A DNA stretch of 64,000 nucleotides, taken from assembly GCF_014190875.1 (NCBI RefSeq), contig NZ_JACHVS010000001.1:2046001-2110000 (forward strand), written 5' to 3'. The stretch comes from Paeniglutamicibacter cryotolerans (GTDB lineage Bacteria; Actinomycetota; Actinomycetes; Actinomycetales; Micrococcaceae). Made by a program: the position numbers and the translations under genes. Position 1 is the stretch's first letter. Each line of letters starts with the position of its first letter. This document shows, piece by piece, positions 9,114 through 17,364 of the stretch. The notes under the pieces were generated by a model. The model saw only the letters and a program-made list of their open reading frames with translations. It ran no database searches and was not told where the DNA came from.

Positions 9114-9211
9114 TGAGTCGCCAAGCTGTGCCCTGCGGGACACCGGTCGGAGCCGGATCCTGGGGTAAGTCCCGGCAGGTTTTCCTGCGGGTCAGTGCGC
9201 GGGGGGCAGTT

Positions 9212-10126
9212 CTAGGTCAAGACCCGGCCTTCGGGATGCGCCGGGGTGGGCAGTATTTCCTCCATGATCTCCAGCAGCCGCCCGGTGGCCGGGTTGGGGT
9301 GTGTGTGCCAGGCGATGACGGCGGCAAGATACCGTTGTTCGCCGGCAAGTTCCCGGTAGACCAGGCCCGAGGTGGAGATGTGCTGGACCGAGGATACCGT
9401 CAAGGTCACGCCCACACCGGCGGCAACGAGCCCGAGAATGGCGTAGGAATCCGGGGCCTCCTGCGCAATGCGCGGAATGAACCCGGCCTCGCGCGCCAAG
9501 CGGATCCCCGCGTCCCTGACGGTGGATCCTCGGGTGGCTGGAAACATCACCCAGGGCTCCGCTGCGAGGTCGGCCAGCTTGATCTCCTTGCGCTTGGCCA
9601 GCGGATGGTCCGCGGGCATCGCGACCAGAATGCGTTCGTAGGTAAAGACGCGGGATTCGACGCCCGGGTGTTTCAGCGGTAGCCGGGAGAATCCGATGTC
9701 CAGCTCCCCGGCGGCAATCATCCCGGGGGTGAAACCCGCGTAGATCATCGATTCCAGGCTCAGCTCGATACCGGGTTCCCGGGTGCGCAGTACCCGGGCA
9801 ATCGGCGGAAGCACCTCGCGGCTGCTGGCTCCGGCATATCCCACGCGGACGCGGCCAATGATCCCGGGTCCCTCGAGTCGGGCACCGAGCTCCACCTGGC
9901 GGGCCTGCGATAACATCTCCCGGGCCGGTATGAGGATCGCTGCCCCTTGTGGGGTCAGTGCCACGGTCCGGGTACTGCGGTCAAAGAGCGGTGCGCCTAG
10001 GTCGTCCTCGAGGCGTTTGATCCACTGGCTGAGTTGTGGTTGGGCAATGCGCAGCCGGCTGGCGGCCCGACCGAAATGCAATTCCTCGGCAACCATGAGG
10101 AACGCGCTAACGTGTTTGAGCTCCAT
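9212..10126 (-). CDS. LysR-type transcriptional regulator
   Basis: A 304-residue LTTR. An N-terminal winged HTH (residues 1-60) contains FGRAASRLRIAQPQLSQWIKRLEDDLGAPLFDRSTRTVALT, shown here only as the family pattern. The periplasmic-binding-like effector domain follows (from about residue 90). It is divergent from the cyclase operon starting at 10296, the classical arrangement for an LTTR controlling its neighbour, and its start codon lies close to a palindrome at 10134-10143. It probably activates the 10296-14446 operon in response to the substrate or an intermediate. Confidence 0.92.
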   Translation of the reverse strand: MELKHVSAFLMVAEELHFGRAASRLRIAQPQLSQWIKRLEDDLGAPLFDRSTRTVALTPQGAAILIPAREMLSQARQVELGARLEGPGIIGRVRVGYAGASSREVLPPIARVLRTREPGIELSLESMIYAGFTPGMIAAGELDIGFSRLPLKHPGVESRVFTYERILVAMPADHPLAKRKEIKLADLAAEPWVMFPATRGSTVRDAGIRLAREAGFIPRIAQEAPDSYAILGLVAAGVGVTLTVSSVQHISTSGLVYRELAGEQRYLAAVIAWHTHPNPATGRLLEIMEEILPTPAHPEGRVLT

Positions 10127-10133
10127 GATCCGA

Positions 10134-10143
10134 TCTTATAAGA
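10134..10143. promoter_or_regulatory. Palindrome TCTTATAAGA in the LysR/cyclase divergent region
   Basis: A perfect 10-bp A/T-rich palindrome placed 8 bp before the LysR start codon and about 150 bp before the cyclase ATG. It fits an LTTR recognition or autoregulatory site in a 169-bp divergent intergenic region. This is positional inference only. Confidence 0.45.
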
Positions 10144-10295
10144 AATCGTTCATGGTGAGAGAGCATTTGTTTATTGGACAGTCATCAAATGCAGGCGCAT
10201 TCTGGTTAATGTGCCGTGGATCATGCCTCACTGTGTGGTGGGGCACCTGCCCGGGGCAAGATACCTGAAGCAACGGACAAGGGGAGGTTTTCCAC

Positions 10296-11360
10296 ATGGA
10301 ACCTGCACTGCCAGCCAACCCGCGCTGGGTCAATCGGCCGGAGGGATCCAACTGGGGAGACTTCGGTCCGGATGACCATCTGGGCCGGCTCAACCTGCTG
10401 ACCGTCGAAAAGGTCCATGAGGGACTGGCCGAGGTCCGCGACGGTAGGACCTTCGCCCTGGGCCTTCCGCTGGACCTTCCCGGCGGCACGTCGCTGAACC
10501 CGAACCGGCTCCCACCGGTGCTACGCCCCAACTTGCGCTCGGGCCATGTGAACTTCAATTGCCGGATGGATTCCGTCTACCCGGGTTCCTCCGACGTGAT
10601 GAACGACGACTTGGCCGTCCTGCACCTGCAGTACTCCACCCAATGGGATGCACTGTGCCATGTCGGTTCGCTCTTCGACGCCGATGGGGATGGAATCCCC
10701 GAGCCGGTCTATTACAACGGTTTCCGTGCCGGCATCGAGGTGATCGGCCCGGATAACCTCGGCGATGCCGGCTTCGATACGCTGCATGCCTCCAGCACGT
10801 CCAACGCGGGGGTCTTGGGCATCGGAGCCATGGCCGAACGCCCGATCCAGGGGCGGGCCGTGATGGTGGATCTTGTCGCCCATCTGGGCACCGAACAAAC
10901 CGTGGTCGGTTTCGAGAGCCTGCGCAAGATCATGGAGGTCGATGGGATCATCGTCGAACCCGGGGACATCCTGACACTGCATACCGGCTACGCCGACAAG
11001 GTGCTGCAGATGGCCGGGAACCCGGACCCAGCTGTCCTACACAGTTACGGTGCGGTGCTCGACGGACGCGATGCGGCACTGCTCCAGTGGATCACCGACT
11101 CCGGGGTGGCGGCCATCGCGGCCGACAACTACGCGGTAGAGCTCTACCCCGCCAGGCCGGCACCGGCACCCGCCTCGGTGCTGCCGCTGCATGAACACTG
11201 CTTGTTCAAACTCGGTGTGCCGCTGGGTGAACTGTGGGCCCTGGGGCCGCTGGCCGCTCACTTGCGCGCCTCCGGGCGCTCTCGCTACCTGTTGACAGCG
11301 TCCCCGCTGAACCTGCCGGGAGCCGCGGGCTCCCCCTTGAATCCCATCGCCACCACCTGA
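10296..11360 (+). CDS. Cyclase-family (kynurenine formamidase-like) metal-dependent hydrolase
   Basis: A 354-residue protein of the 'putative cyclase' family (PF04199), which includes kynurenine formamidases and isatin hydrolases. The conserved segment STQWDALCHVGS near residues 111-122 corresponds to the H-x-G-T-H-x-D metal-binding region, in the W-D-x-x-x-H form common in longer bacterial and fungal members. GDILTLHTGY near residue 225 matches the family core. GGGGAGG precedes ATG 10296. It heads a four-gene operon with an SDR, a lambda-crystallin-type dehydrogenase and an AtoE-type transporter, so it probably opens a cyclic amide, lactone or formamide before oxidation. The substrate is unknown. 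Confidence 0.85.
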   Translation: MEPALPANPRWVNRPEGSNWGDFGPDDHLGRLNLLTVEKVHEGLAEVRDGRTFALGLPLDLPGGTSLNPNRLPPVLRPNLRSGHVNFNCRMDSVYPGSSDVMNDDLAVLHLQYSTQWDALCHVGSLFDADGDGIPEPVYYNGFRAGIEVIGPDNLGDAGFDTLHASSTSNAGVLGIGAMAERPIQGRAVMVDLVAHLGTEQTVVGFESLRKIMEVDGIIVEPGDILTLHTGYADKVLQMAGNPDPAVLHSYGAVLDGRDAALLQWITDSGVAAIAADNYAVELYPARPAPAPASVLPLHEHCLFKLGVPLGELWALGPLAAHLRASGRSRYLLTASPLNLPGAAGSPLNPIATT

Positions 11361-11414
11361 GCTGGATCCGTCCCCGTCCTCATCCCGTACGACCCGTATA
11401 GAAGGAAACCCGCC

Positions 11415-12125
11415 ATGCCTGAATCCCCCCGCCCACGCATCCTGGTTACCGGAGGCGCCTCCGGTATCGGTGCCGCCATAGTCGCCCGTTCCATTGCCGA
11501 CGGCTACGATCCGGTCGTCATCGACCGGGTTGGCGACGGTATCATCGCTGACCTCTCGGATGCCCAGTCCACTGCCGAGGCACTGGAGCAGGCGCTCGCC
11601 GGCGGGCCGATCACTCGTTTGGTGAACAACGTCGGTGCCGTCTTCCCGGCTTCGGCCCAGGATCAGACGCTGGCCGAGCTGGACGCGGCCTGGTCGTTGA
11701 ATCTTCGCACAGCGATGCAGGCCACTCAGGCGCTGCTGCCGGGCATGCGCGAAGCAGGCTTCGGCCGGATCGTCTCGATCTCCTCCCGGGCTGCGCTGGG
11801 CAAGGAAATGCGCACCGCCTACGCCGCCACCAAGGCGGCCCTGATCGGAATGACCCGGGTCTGGGCGCTTGAGCTCGGTGAATTCGGGATCACTGCCAAC
11901 GCCGTCGGCCCCGGGCCCATCGCCACGCCGCTCTTCAACGGGGCCAACCCCCCGGGGGCCCCGCGCACCCGCGCCATCATTGAGGGCATCCCGGTCAAGC
12001 GCATGGGCACCGCCGAGGATGTTGCCCATGCCACGTCCTACCTGCTTGATGAGCGCTCCGGATTCGTCACCGGACAGACGCTTTATGTTTGCGGCGGCAT
12101 GACAGTAGGTCATTCCGGTGTCTGA
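11415..12125 (+). CDS. Short-chain dehydrogenase/reductase (classical SDR)
   Basis: A 236-residue NAD(P)-dependent oxidoreductase. The GGASGIGAA cofactor motif is near residues 13-21, NNVGAV is near 73, the catalytic Ser is in SISSRAALG, and the Y-x-x-x-K pair is at about Tyr136 and Lys140. AGAAGGAAA precedes the ATG. The stop overlaps the start of the next dehydrogenase by 8 bp, so translation is coupled. In this operon it likely oxidises or reduces a hydroxy/keto group produced after ring opening. FabG-like fatty acid synthesis is less likely in this context. Confidence 0.9.
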   Translation: MPESPRPRILVTGGASGIGAAIVARSIADGYDPVVIDRVGDGIIADLSDAQSTAEALEQALAGGPITRLVNNVGAVFPASAQDQTLAELDAAWSLNLRTAMQATQALLPGMREAGFGRIVSISSRAALGKEMRTAYAATKAALIGMTRVWALELGEFGITANAVGPGPIATPLFNGANPPGAPRTRAIIEGIPVKRMGTAEDVAHATSYLLDERSGFVTGQTLYVCGGMTVGHSGV

Positions 12126-13074
12126 GCGGCTCACCGGACGCGCCCCGGTTGCCGTGATCGGGGCCGGCAGCATCGGCGTCGCCTTTGCCCTGGTCTTCGC
12201 CCGGGCAGGGCACCTGGTGGTGCTTTCGGACCCCGATGCCGGGCGCCGCTCCGCTGTCACCGGCGAGGTGGCTTCCCGACTTGAGGCACTGCAACGGCAC
12301 GGTCTGCTCTCCGAGGCCCCGGAGGTGATCCTGGAACGCATCTCCACCACGGCATCGATGGCCACGGCGGTGACGGGTGCCGTCCTGGTCCAGGAATGCA
12401 TCCCTGAACTGTTGGAGCTCAAGCGCGAGATCTTCGCCGAACTTGATGTGCTGGCAGCTCCCGATGCCATCTTGGCCAGCTCCAGTTCGGCTTTGACTGC
12501 CGGGGCCATCGCCGCCGGGCTTCCCGGCGCCGCGCGCATCCTGGTGGCCCATCCGGGGAATCCTCCCTACCTGATTCCGGTCATCGAATTGGTGCCGGCC
12601 AGCGCCACCTCGGCACAGACGCTCGAGGCGGCCCGCATCATGTACTCGGCAGCCGGACTTTCCCCGGTGGTGGTGCACGGTGAGCCCGAGGGCTTTGTTT
12701 TCAACCGCCTCCAGGGAGCCGTATTGCGCGAGGCCTATGCGCTGGTACGCGACGGTGTCGCCAGCGTCGAGGACATCGACACTGTGGTCCGAGAGGGCCT
12801 CGGGCGGCGCTGGTGTTTCATGGGACCCTTCGAAACGGTTGACCTGAACACCCGCGGGGGCATCGAGTCCCACGCCGCCAAGATGGGACCGGCCTACGCG
12901 CGAATGGGCGCCGAACGCGGACAATCGGATCCCTGGTACCCGGAGCTGGTGGCCGAGGTTGCCGCGCAACGCCGCGCGGTGCTGCCGTTGGACCAATGGG
13001 AAGAACGGGTCGCCTGGCGCGACGAGGAATTGATGAAACGCCTGAACCACACCACTAAGGACAGTCATGAGTAA
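12118..13074 (+). CDS. Lambda-crystallin/L-gulonate 3-dehydrogenase-type hydroxyacid dehydrogenase
   Basis: A 318-residue member of the 3-hydroxyacyl-CoA dehydrogenase superfamily. The Rossmann motif VIGAGSIGVAFA is at residues 10-21. The catalytic His lies in HPGNPPYLIPVIEL near residue 142, the form (HPxNPPY) found in lambda-crystallin, L-gulonate 3-dehydrogenase and carnitine dehydrogenase rather than fatty-acid FadB. The GFVFNRLQ motif near 196 starts the helical C-terminal domain. It probably oxidises a free 3-hydroxy acid with NAD+. The GTG start overlaps the SDR by 8 bp, and the stop overlaps the transporter by 8 bp. Confidence 0.88.
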   Translation: MSERLTGRAPVAVIGAGSIGVAFALVFARAGHLVVLSDPDAGRRSAVTGEVASRLEALQRHGLLSEAPEVILERISTTASMATAVTGAVLVQECIPELLELKREIFAELDVLAAPDAILASSSSALTAGAIAAGLPGAARILVAHPGNPPYLIPVIELVPASATSAQTLEAARIMYSAAGLSPVVVHGEPEGFVFNRLQGAVLREAYALVRDGVASVEDIDTVVREGLGRRWCFMGPFETVDLNTRGGIESHAAKMGPAYARMGAERGQSDPWYPELVAEVAAQRRAVLPLDQWEERVAWRDEELMKRLNHTTKDSHE

Positions 13075-14446
13075 AAAGCCTGAAATCCGGACTCCGGCAG
13101 CGCCCGGGGTGATGCAGAAGATCACCGGTTTCTTCACCGAACTGATGCGCAAGTATTTGCCTGATCCCTTCGTTTTTGCCATCGGGCTGACACTGCTCAC
13201 CTTCGTGCTGGCCTTTGCGATCCAGCACCAGAGTCCTATCGACGCCGTGGTGAATTGGGGTAATGGGTTCTGGGATCTGCTGGCCTTCACCACGCAGATG
13301 GCCGTGATCCTTGCAGCCGGTTTCGTGCTGGCCAACTCACCGGTCGTGGACCGGTTGCTTGATCGGATCGTCGCCAATGTGCACACGCCCAAAGCGGCCA
13401 TCGTGGTGGCCACACTGGTCGGAGGCTTCGGGTCCTACCTGAACTGGGGCTTCGGCCTGGTCATCGGCGGGGTGGTGGCCCGTAAGCTGGCCACCGAGAT
13501 CAAGGGGATCCACTACCCGCTGATCATCGCCAGCGCCTACTCCGGATTCACCATGTACGGGTTGGGGCTCTCGGCCACTATCCCGTTGACCATCGCCACC
13601 CCGGGGCATCCCTTGGAAGGGAGCATGGGCCTGATTGGTCTGGGGGAGACCATCTTCTCCCCGCCGATGATTGTCACCGCGGTCGTGGTCATGGCCACGC
13701 TGCCAATCCTCAACGCAGCACTGCACCCCAAGCCCGGCCAGCCGGTGCGTGAACTGGATCCAGCATTATTCGCCGGAACCGAAAAGGGGCCGGTCAACGA
13801 CGATTTCTCCGAAGACACCATTGCAAACAAGCTGAACAAGTCCCGGGCCTTGTCGATGATCATCGGCCTGGTTGGCATCCTCTATGTCGTCCTGCACATG
13901 GTCCAAGGCGGCAAAGTCGACCTGAACCTGATCAACTTCATCATCCTGTTCCTGGGCATCATCCTGATGGGGAACCCGATCTCCTATGTCACCAAGCTCA
14001 ACGAGGGCATAAAGACGGTCTCCGGGATCATCCTGCAGTTCCCGTTCTACGCCGGCATCATGGCAATCATGGCCGGTTCCGGTCTGGTGCTGACCATCTC
14101 GGGCTGGTTCGTGAACGTCGCTACCGCCCAGACCCTGCCTTTCTGGGGGCTGATCAGCTCGTTCGTGATTAACTTCTTCGCCCCCTCCGGTGGCGGACAC
14201 TGGGTCATCCAGGGCCCCTTCATGATCGAAGCCGCCCATACCCTGGGTGCTTCGATACCGCAGACCGCCATGTCGGTCATGCTCGGTAATGCATGGAATG
14301 ACCTGATTCAGCCGTTCTGGATCCTTCCGGCACTGGCCCTGTCCAAGCTCAAGCTCAAGGACATCATGGGTTACACCGTGGTCATGATGTTCTGGGTCGG
14401 TTTGATCTACATCGTCTCCATCCTGGCCTGGGGCTTCCTGGGCTAA
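13067..14446 (+). CDS. AtoE-type short-chain fatty acid/carboxylate transporter
   Basis: A 459-residue integral membrane protein with about eleven hydrophobic segments, starting with MRKYLPDPFVFAIGLTLLTF, which is typical of the AtoE / TIGR00366 short-chain fatty acid transporter family. The conserved FAPSGGGHWVIQGPFM segment near residue 370 is present. It overlaps the upstream dehydrogenase by 8 bp and ends the operon before a strong terminator. It likely imports the acid that feeds the three upstream enzymes, which suggests a small 3-hydroxy or cyclic carboxylic acid as growth substrate. Confidence 0.88.
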   Translation: MSKKPEIRTPAAPGVMQKITGFFTELMRKYLPDPFVFAIGLTLLTFVLAFAIQHQSPIDAVVNWGNGFWDLLAFTTQMAVILAAGFVLANSPVVDRLLDRIVANVHTPKAAIVVATLVGGFGSYLNWGFGLVIGGVVARKLATEIKGIHYPLIIASAYSGFTMYGLGLSATIPLTIATPGHPLEGSMGLIGLGETIFSPPMIVTAVVVMATLPILNAALHPKPGQPVRELDPALFAGTEKGPVNDDFSEDTIANKLNKSRALSMIIGLVGILYVVLHMVQGGKVDLNLINFIILFLGIILMGNPISYVTKLNEGIKTVSGIILQFPFYAGIMAIMAGSGLVLTISGWFVNVATAQTLPFWGLISSFVINFFAPSGGGHWVIQGPFMIEAAHTLGASIPQTAMSVMLGNAWNDLIQPFWILPALALSKLKLKDIMGYTVVMMFWVGLIYIVSILAWGFLG

Positions 14447-14748
14447 CTCCTTGACCACAGACGGTGGCAGGGTCCAACCGGGAGAAGACCTCCGGCTGGT
14501 GGTGTTTGCGACAGCAACCAACACCAGCCGGAGGTTATTTTCATGTCCTCCAACCACATCCCCGCGAACAGCAGATCCTTGACGGGTAGGCGGATGCCCT
14601 CCGAACGGTGGGAACTGCGTCCGATCCCTCGTCTTTTAGGAGCAGGATGCGCCGTGGGACATTTACCGTGACCGGCACGACAAGTGCCAGGTCCCCGTCG
14701 CTTCATGGATCAGATCCGCCCCGCAGAACTTTTTCGTGAGTCCCGGAC
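14447..14748. other. Intergenic region, only a terminator recognised
   Basis: Apart from the hairpin at 14488-14535 I see no convincing gene. A 42-codon frame at 14543-14671 has GGAGG in front of its ATG, but that GGAGG is the descending arm of the terminator and the peptide has no recognisable feature, so I do not call it. Confidence 0.5.
14488..14541 (+). terminator. Strong terminator of the cyclase-SDR-dehydrogenase-transporter operon
   Basis: ACCTCCGGCTGGTG (14488-14501) and CACCAGCCGGAGGT (14522-14535) form a perfect 14-bp stem, followed by TATTTT. It lies 42 bp after the transporter stop and could also stop transcription arriving from the opposite strand. Confidence 0.85.
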
Positions 14749-15702
14749 CTACTGACCGTCGAGCATCTTCGAGGTGATGTGGACGGATGCCGGAATGCTC
14801 CACTTGGAGTTCATTACCTGGTAGTCGGGGCTGTCCAGAACAGTCCGCACGGCTTCCTGAACTGCCTCCTTCAAGCCGGTGTCCTGGCCAAGCGCCAGAC
14901 CGGTGGGACTGGGCTGATATACCGGGCCTTCGGCGAGGACGAACTTTCCCTTGGACAGGTCACCCTGATAGGCCAGGGATACGCTGTCGGCCATGACCGC
15001 GTCCACCCGCCCGGACCCAAGTGCGAGGTTGGCGTCGGTTTGCGACGGGAAGTTCTGGACGCCGATGGGCTCCTTGCCTGCCGTGGTGCATCCATCATTG
15101 AATTTGGGTAGGTGGTTCATGGATTGGATCGAACCTTTCTGGACCCCGATCTTGTTGCCACACATGGTGAGCAGATCCATGCTGATGGCCTTCGGATTCC
15201 CGGGCGCGACGGCCATGCCCGAACCTCCGCTCATGTACTGGACGAAGTCGACGATTTTCTCGCGTTCCGGAGTGATGGAAAACGACGACATCGCCATGTC
15301 GTATTTGCCGGATGCAAGACCCGCCAAAATCGTGTCGAACGTTGCGGGCACATGCTCTACTTTCAGGCCCAGTGCCGCACCTACGGCGTCCGAGAAATCG
15401 ACGTCATAGCCGATCATGGTCTTGTTATCCGTGTCGTAGTACTCGAAGGGGGCGTAGGTCGGGTCGGAAGCGACGCGTAGTAGCCCGGAGGCGAGAATAC
15501 TTTCGGGAAGTAGCGCTTTCGCCTTCTCGTTGACGGAAATCCCCGCCATTTTGACGGGATCCGAAGTGCTCGTGGAGACTGTCGGGGCAGCGCTGTCCTG
15601 GGCCCCTCCCGCTGCGTTCGTGCAAGCGCTCATCGATAGTGTCAAGAAGATGGACGTGAAAAGGACGGTGGAACGTGTAGCCGTACGACGCATATGGAAC
15701 AT
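14749..15702 (-). CDS. Amino-acid-type ABC substrate-binding lipoprotein (solitary)
   Basis: A 317-residue family 3 solute-binding protein. The signal peptide ends in the lipobox LSMSAC near residue 25, so it is an anchored extracytoplasmic lipoprotein. APFEYYDTDNKTMIGYDVDF near residue 95 and the downstream MAMSSFSITPEREKIVDFV region are signatures of polar amino acid binding proteins. ATG 15702 follows AAAGGA; an in-frame extension to 15729 is unlikely. No permease or ATPase gene is adjacent on either side, so it must share a distant transporter or act as a sensor. Confidence 0.9.
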   Translation of the reverse strand: MFHMRRTATRSTVLFTSIFLTLSMSACTNAAGGAQDSAAPTVSTSTSDPVKMAGISVNEKAKALLPESILASGLLRVASDPTYAPFEYYDTDNKTMIGYDVDFSDAVGAALGLKVEHVPATFDTILAGLASGKYDMAMSSFSITPEREKIVDFVQYMSGGSGMAVAPGNPKAISMDLLTMCGNKIGVQKGSIQSMNHLPKFNDGCTTAGKEPIGVQNFPSQTDANLALGSGRVDAVMADSVSLAYQGDLSKGKFVLAEGPVYQPSPTGLALGQDTGLKEAVQEAVRTVLDSPDYQVMNSKWSIPASVHITSKMLDGQ

Positions 15703-16501
15703 GGTTTTCCTTTCATCACCGGACCTCATTGTCCGGAATTATTTATCGAGGGTACGAAGCTGATCGTCGGGACGGGTGCGGGAGCGCAGCGGGGGAGCCG
15801 TTCCACTGGGATGAATGGGATAACACTTATAGCCCAGCCGCTTCAGCGAGCGTCGCAGGGCCCCTTGCTCGGCACCTAACCGCGCAGACCGGCGGTCGGG
15901 ATCCACTGCGACCAAGCACTTCTTGGCTTTTCTTTCATCGGGAAGAGGTTGAGTCCAACCGTTCAGGCATAGTCAAATCTTGCATACCAAATAAACACTT
16001 AGTGAAAAAGATGAAGCATGGTCAAGCCACAATCGCTTCTATATAAGCGGAACTATTTGAAGATGGCACTTCGCATGATCTGAATGGTATACCAAAATAT
16101 CAGCAGGCGTCTAGACATTTTTCGCCATGTGGTCGCGCCGCCCATGGCCCGCTTGACCCATGGGCCGGGGTCCGGATCCGGCTGGCCCTCGATCTGATGG
16201 ACAGATCGGAGACCGCCTCCGGCAAGCACATGAGGCGAGCTGGTTGAACGCTGGCAATTTAGTGCCAATTTTGCAGCCAGAAATGCTGGTCGACCATGGC
16301 CGTGACGATGGAAACCACATGTCAGCGGAGCTGCGTGCCTGATGGCGTTTCGACGAAAGACCGTTTGACCCTTCCGGGGCAATGTCTGCTTGGTTCGGTA
16401 TCAAGGGAGTGCCAAGGTTCGGACCTTAGGCTTGTGTTTTGACATCTCATGCGGATCTGGCCTATCGGCCGACACACCGCATGACTGGAAAGGTGAAATA
16501 T
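15703..16501. other. Gene-poor, partly A/T-rich intergenic region
   Basis: About 800 bp without a gene I can support. The part around 15960-16110 is clearly richer in A/T than its surroundings and carries a GntR-like palindrome (16085-16094). Short open stretches on the minus strand near 15740-15880 and 16053-16404 have no recognisable domain. The region should contain the promoters of the binding protein (minus) and the SGNH lipoprotein (plus). Confidence 0.6.
16085..16094. promoter_or_regulatory. GntR/FCD-like operator palindrome TGGTATACCA
   Basis: A perfect 10-bp palindrome of the form recognised by many FCD-type GntR repressors (TnGTnnACnA-like). The same ATACCAAA core recurs about 100 bp upstream in TGCATACCAAATAAA (15981-15995). 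It lies between the divergent binding-protein and SGNH genes. No GntR gene is next to it. Confidence 0.4.
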
Positions 16502-17293
16502 ATGCTCCAAAGTGAATTGAAGTTCGGTTCGAAACAACACGGTGGATCCCGTACACGCGGAAACATCATCAAGCGCCGATCCGGAGCCGTTACCCTGGGG
16601 TTGTTGGCCTTGGCTGCCTCGCTGATGTTGACCGGCTGCCAAGGTGCATCCACCGTCGCCCCGGCCCCACGGTCTGTGCCGGTCTCGTCGACGCCTCCGG
16701 CACTAACCCCGTCAAAGCCTCACAACGTGGTCGTCATTGGGGATTCGTTGAGCACTGGGCTTGGCACGTCCCCGAAGGATGCCTGGCCAAACCTGATCGA
16801 CAACGATCCGTTGGAAGGCGCTGAACCCCTGAGCGTGCACAACGTCGCTCAAAATGGAAGTGGTTACCTGAGCGTCGGCAGTCACAAATCCACGTTTGGC
16901 TCCCAGGTACAGCAGGGAGTCGATCAAGACACCGATTTGGTGGTGTTCTTCGGATCGGAAAACGACCGGGGCTATGCTCCCGAAAAACTCACCAACGCGA
17001 TGACGGACGCTTATGCGGCCGCCAAGGAGAAGGCACCCCATGCGGCCATGCTGGTGGTCGGACCACCGGCCTACTCGCACCAGCCCGAGGCAAGGCGTTT
17101 GAGTGTTCGGGATGCCGTTCAGGATGCAGCCGAGGCGGCCGGGGCAAAATTCGTCGACCCGATTGCCCAGGGCTGGATCGTAGACGATGTCGAGAACCTG
17201 GTTGGCCCCGATGGGGTGCATCCCTCGCTGTCCGGACAATACGATCTCAAGGCAAAGATGGAAACACTCATCGCCAACGTGTTACCGCAGTAG
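16502..17293 (+). CDS. Exported SGNH/GDSL-hydrolase lipoprotein
   Basis: A 263-residue protein with a basic N-terminus, a hydrophobic stretch ending in lipobox LMLTGC (near residue 45), a Pro/Ser/Thr-rich linker, and an SGNH esterase domain. Block I is GDSLSTG near residue 83, GSENDRG supplies the block III-like Asn, and DGVHPS near 240 provides the catalytic Asp-x-x-His. It should act outside the membrane as an esterase or acyl/acetyl hydrolase. ATG 16502 is preceded by GAAAGGTGAAA. A second secreted SGNH hydrolase lies about 1 kb away on the opposite strand. Confidence 0.87.
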   Translation: MLQSELKFGSKQHGGSRTRGNIIKRRSGAVTLGLLALAASLMLTGCQGASTVAPAPRSVPVSSTPPALTPSKPHNVVVIGDSLSTGLGTSPKDAWPNLIDNDPLEGAEPLSVHNVAQNGSGYLSVGSHKSTFGSQVQQGVDQDTDLVVFFGSENDRGYAPEKLTNAMTDAYAAAKEKAPHAAMLVVGPPAYSHQPEARRLSVRDAVQDAAEAAGAKFVDPIAQGWIVDDVENLVGPDGVHPSLSGQYDLKAKMETLIANVLPQ

Positions 17294-17364
17294 GTTTTCG
17301 ACGCTAACGGGAATGGCATTGGTCCGCGCGCTGGCTCCCGGAACAGACCGGGATGGCGCTAGTC

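Noticed and set aside
12067..13413. Minus-strand frames across the dehydrogenase/transporter junction
   Set aside because: No recognisable domain; they span two overlapping genes of a coherent plus-strand operon.
14543..14671. 42-codon frame with GGAGG before its ATG
   Set aside because: The GGAGG is part of the terminator stem and the peptide is featureless; coincidence is more likely.
15741..15880. Minus-strand tail-like peptide (…LRRSLKRLGYKCYPIHPSG…)
   Set aside because: It looks slightly protein-like, but there is no start, no ribosome-binding site and no recognisable family, so I leave it uncalled.
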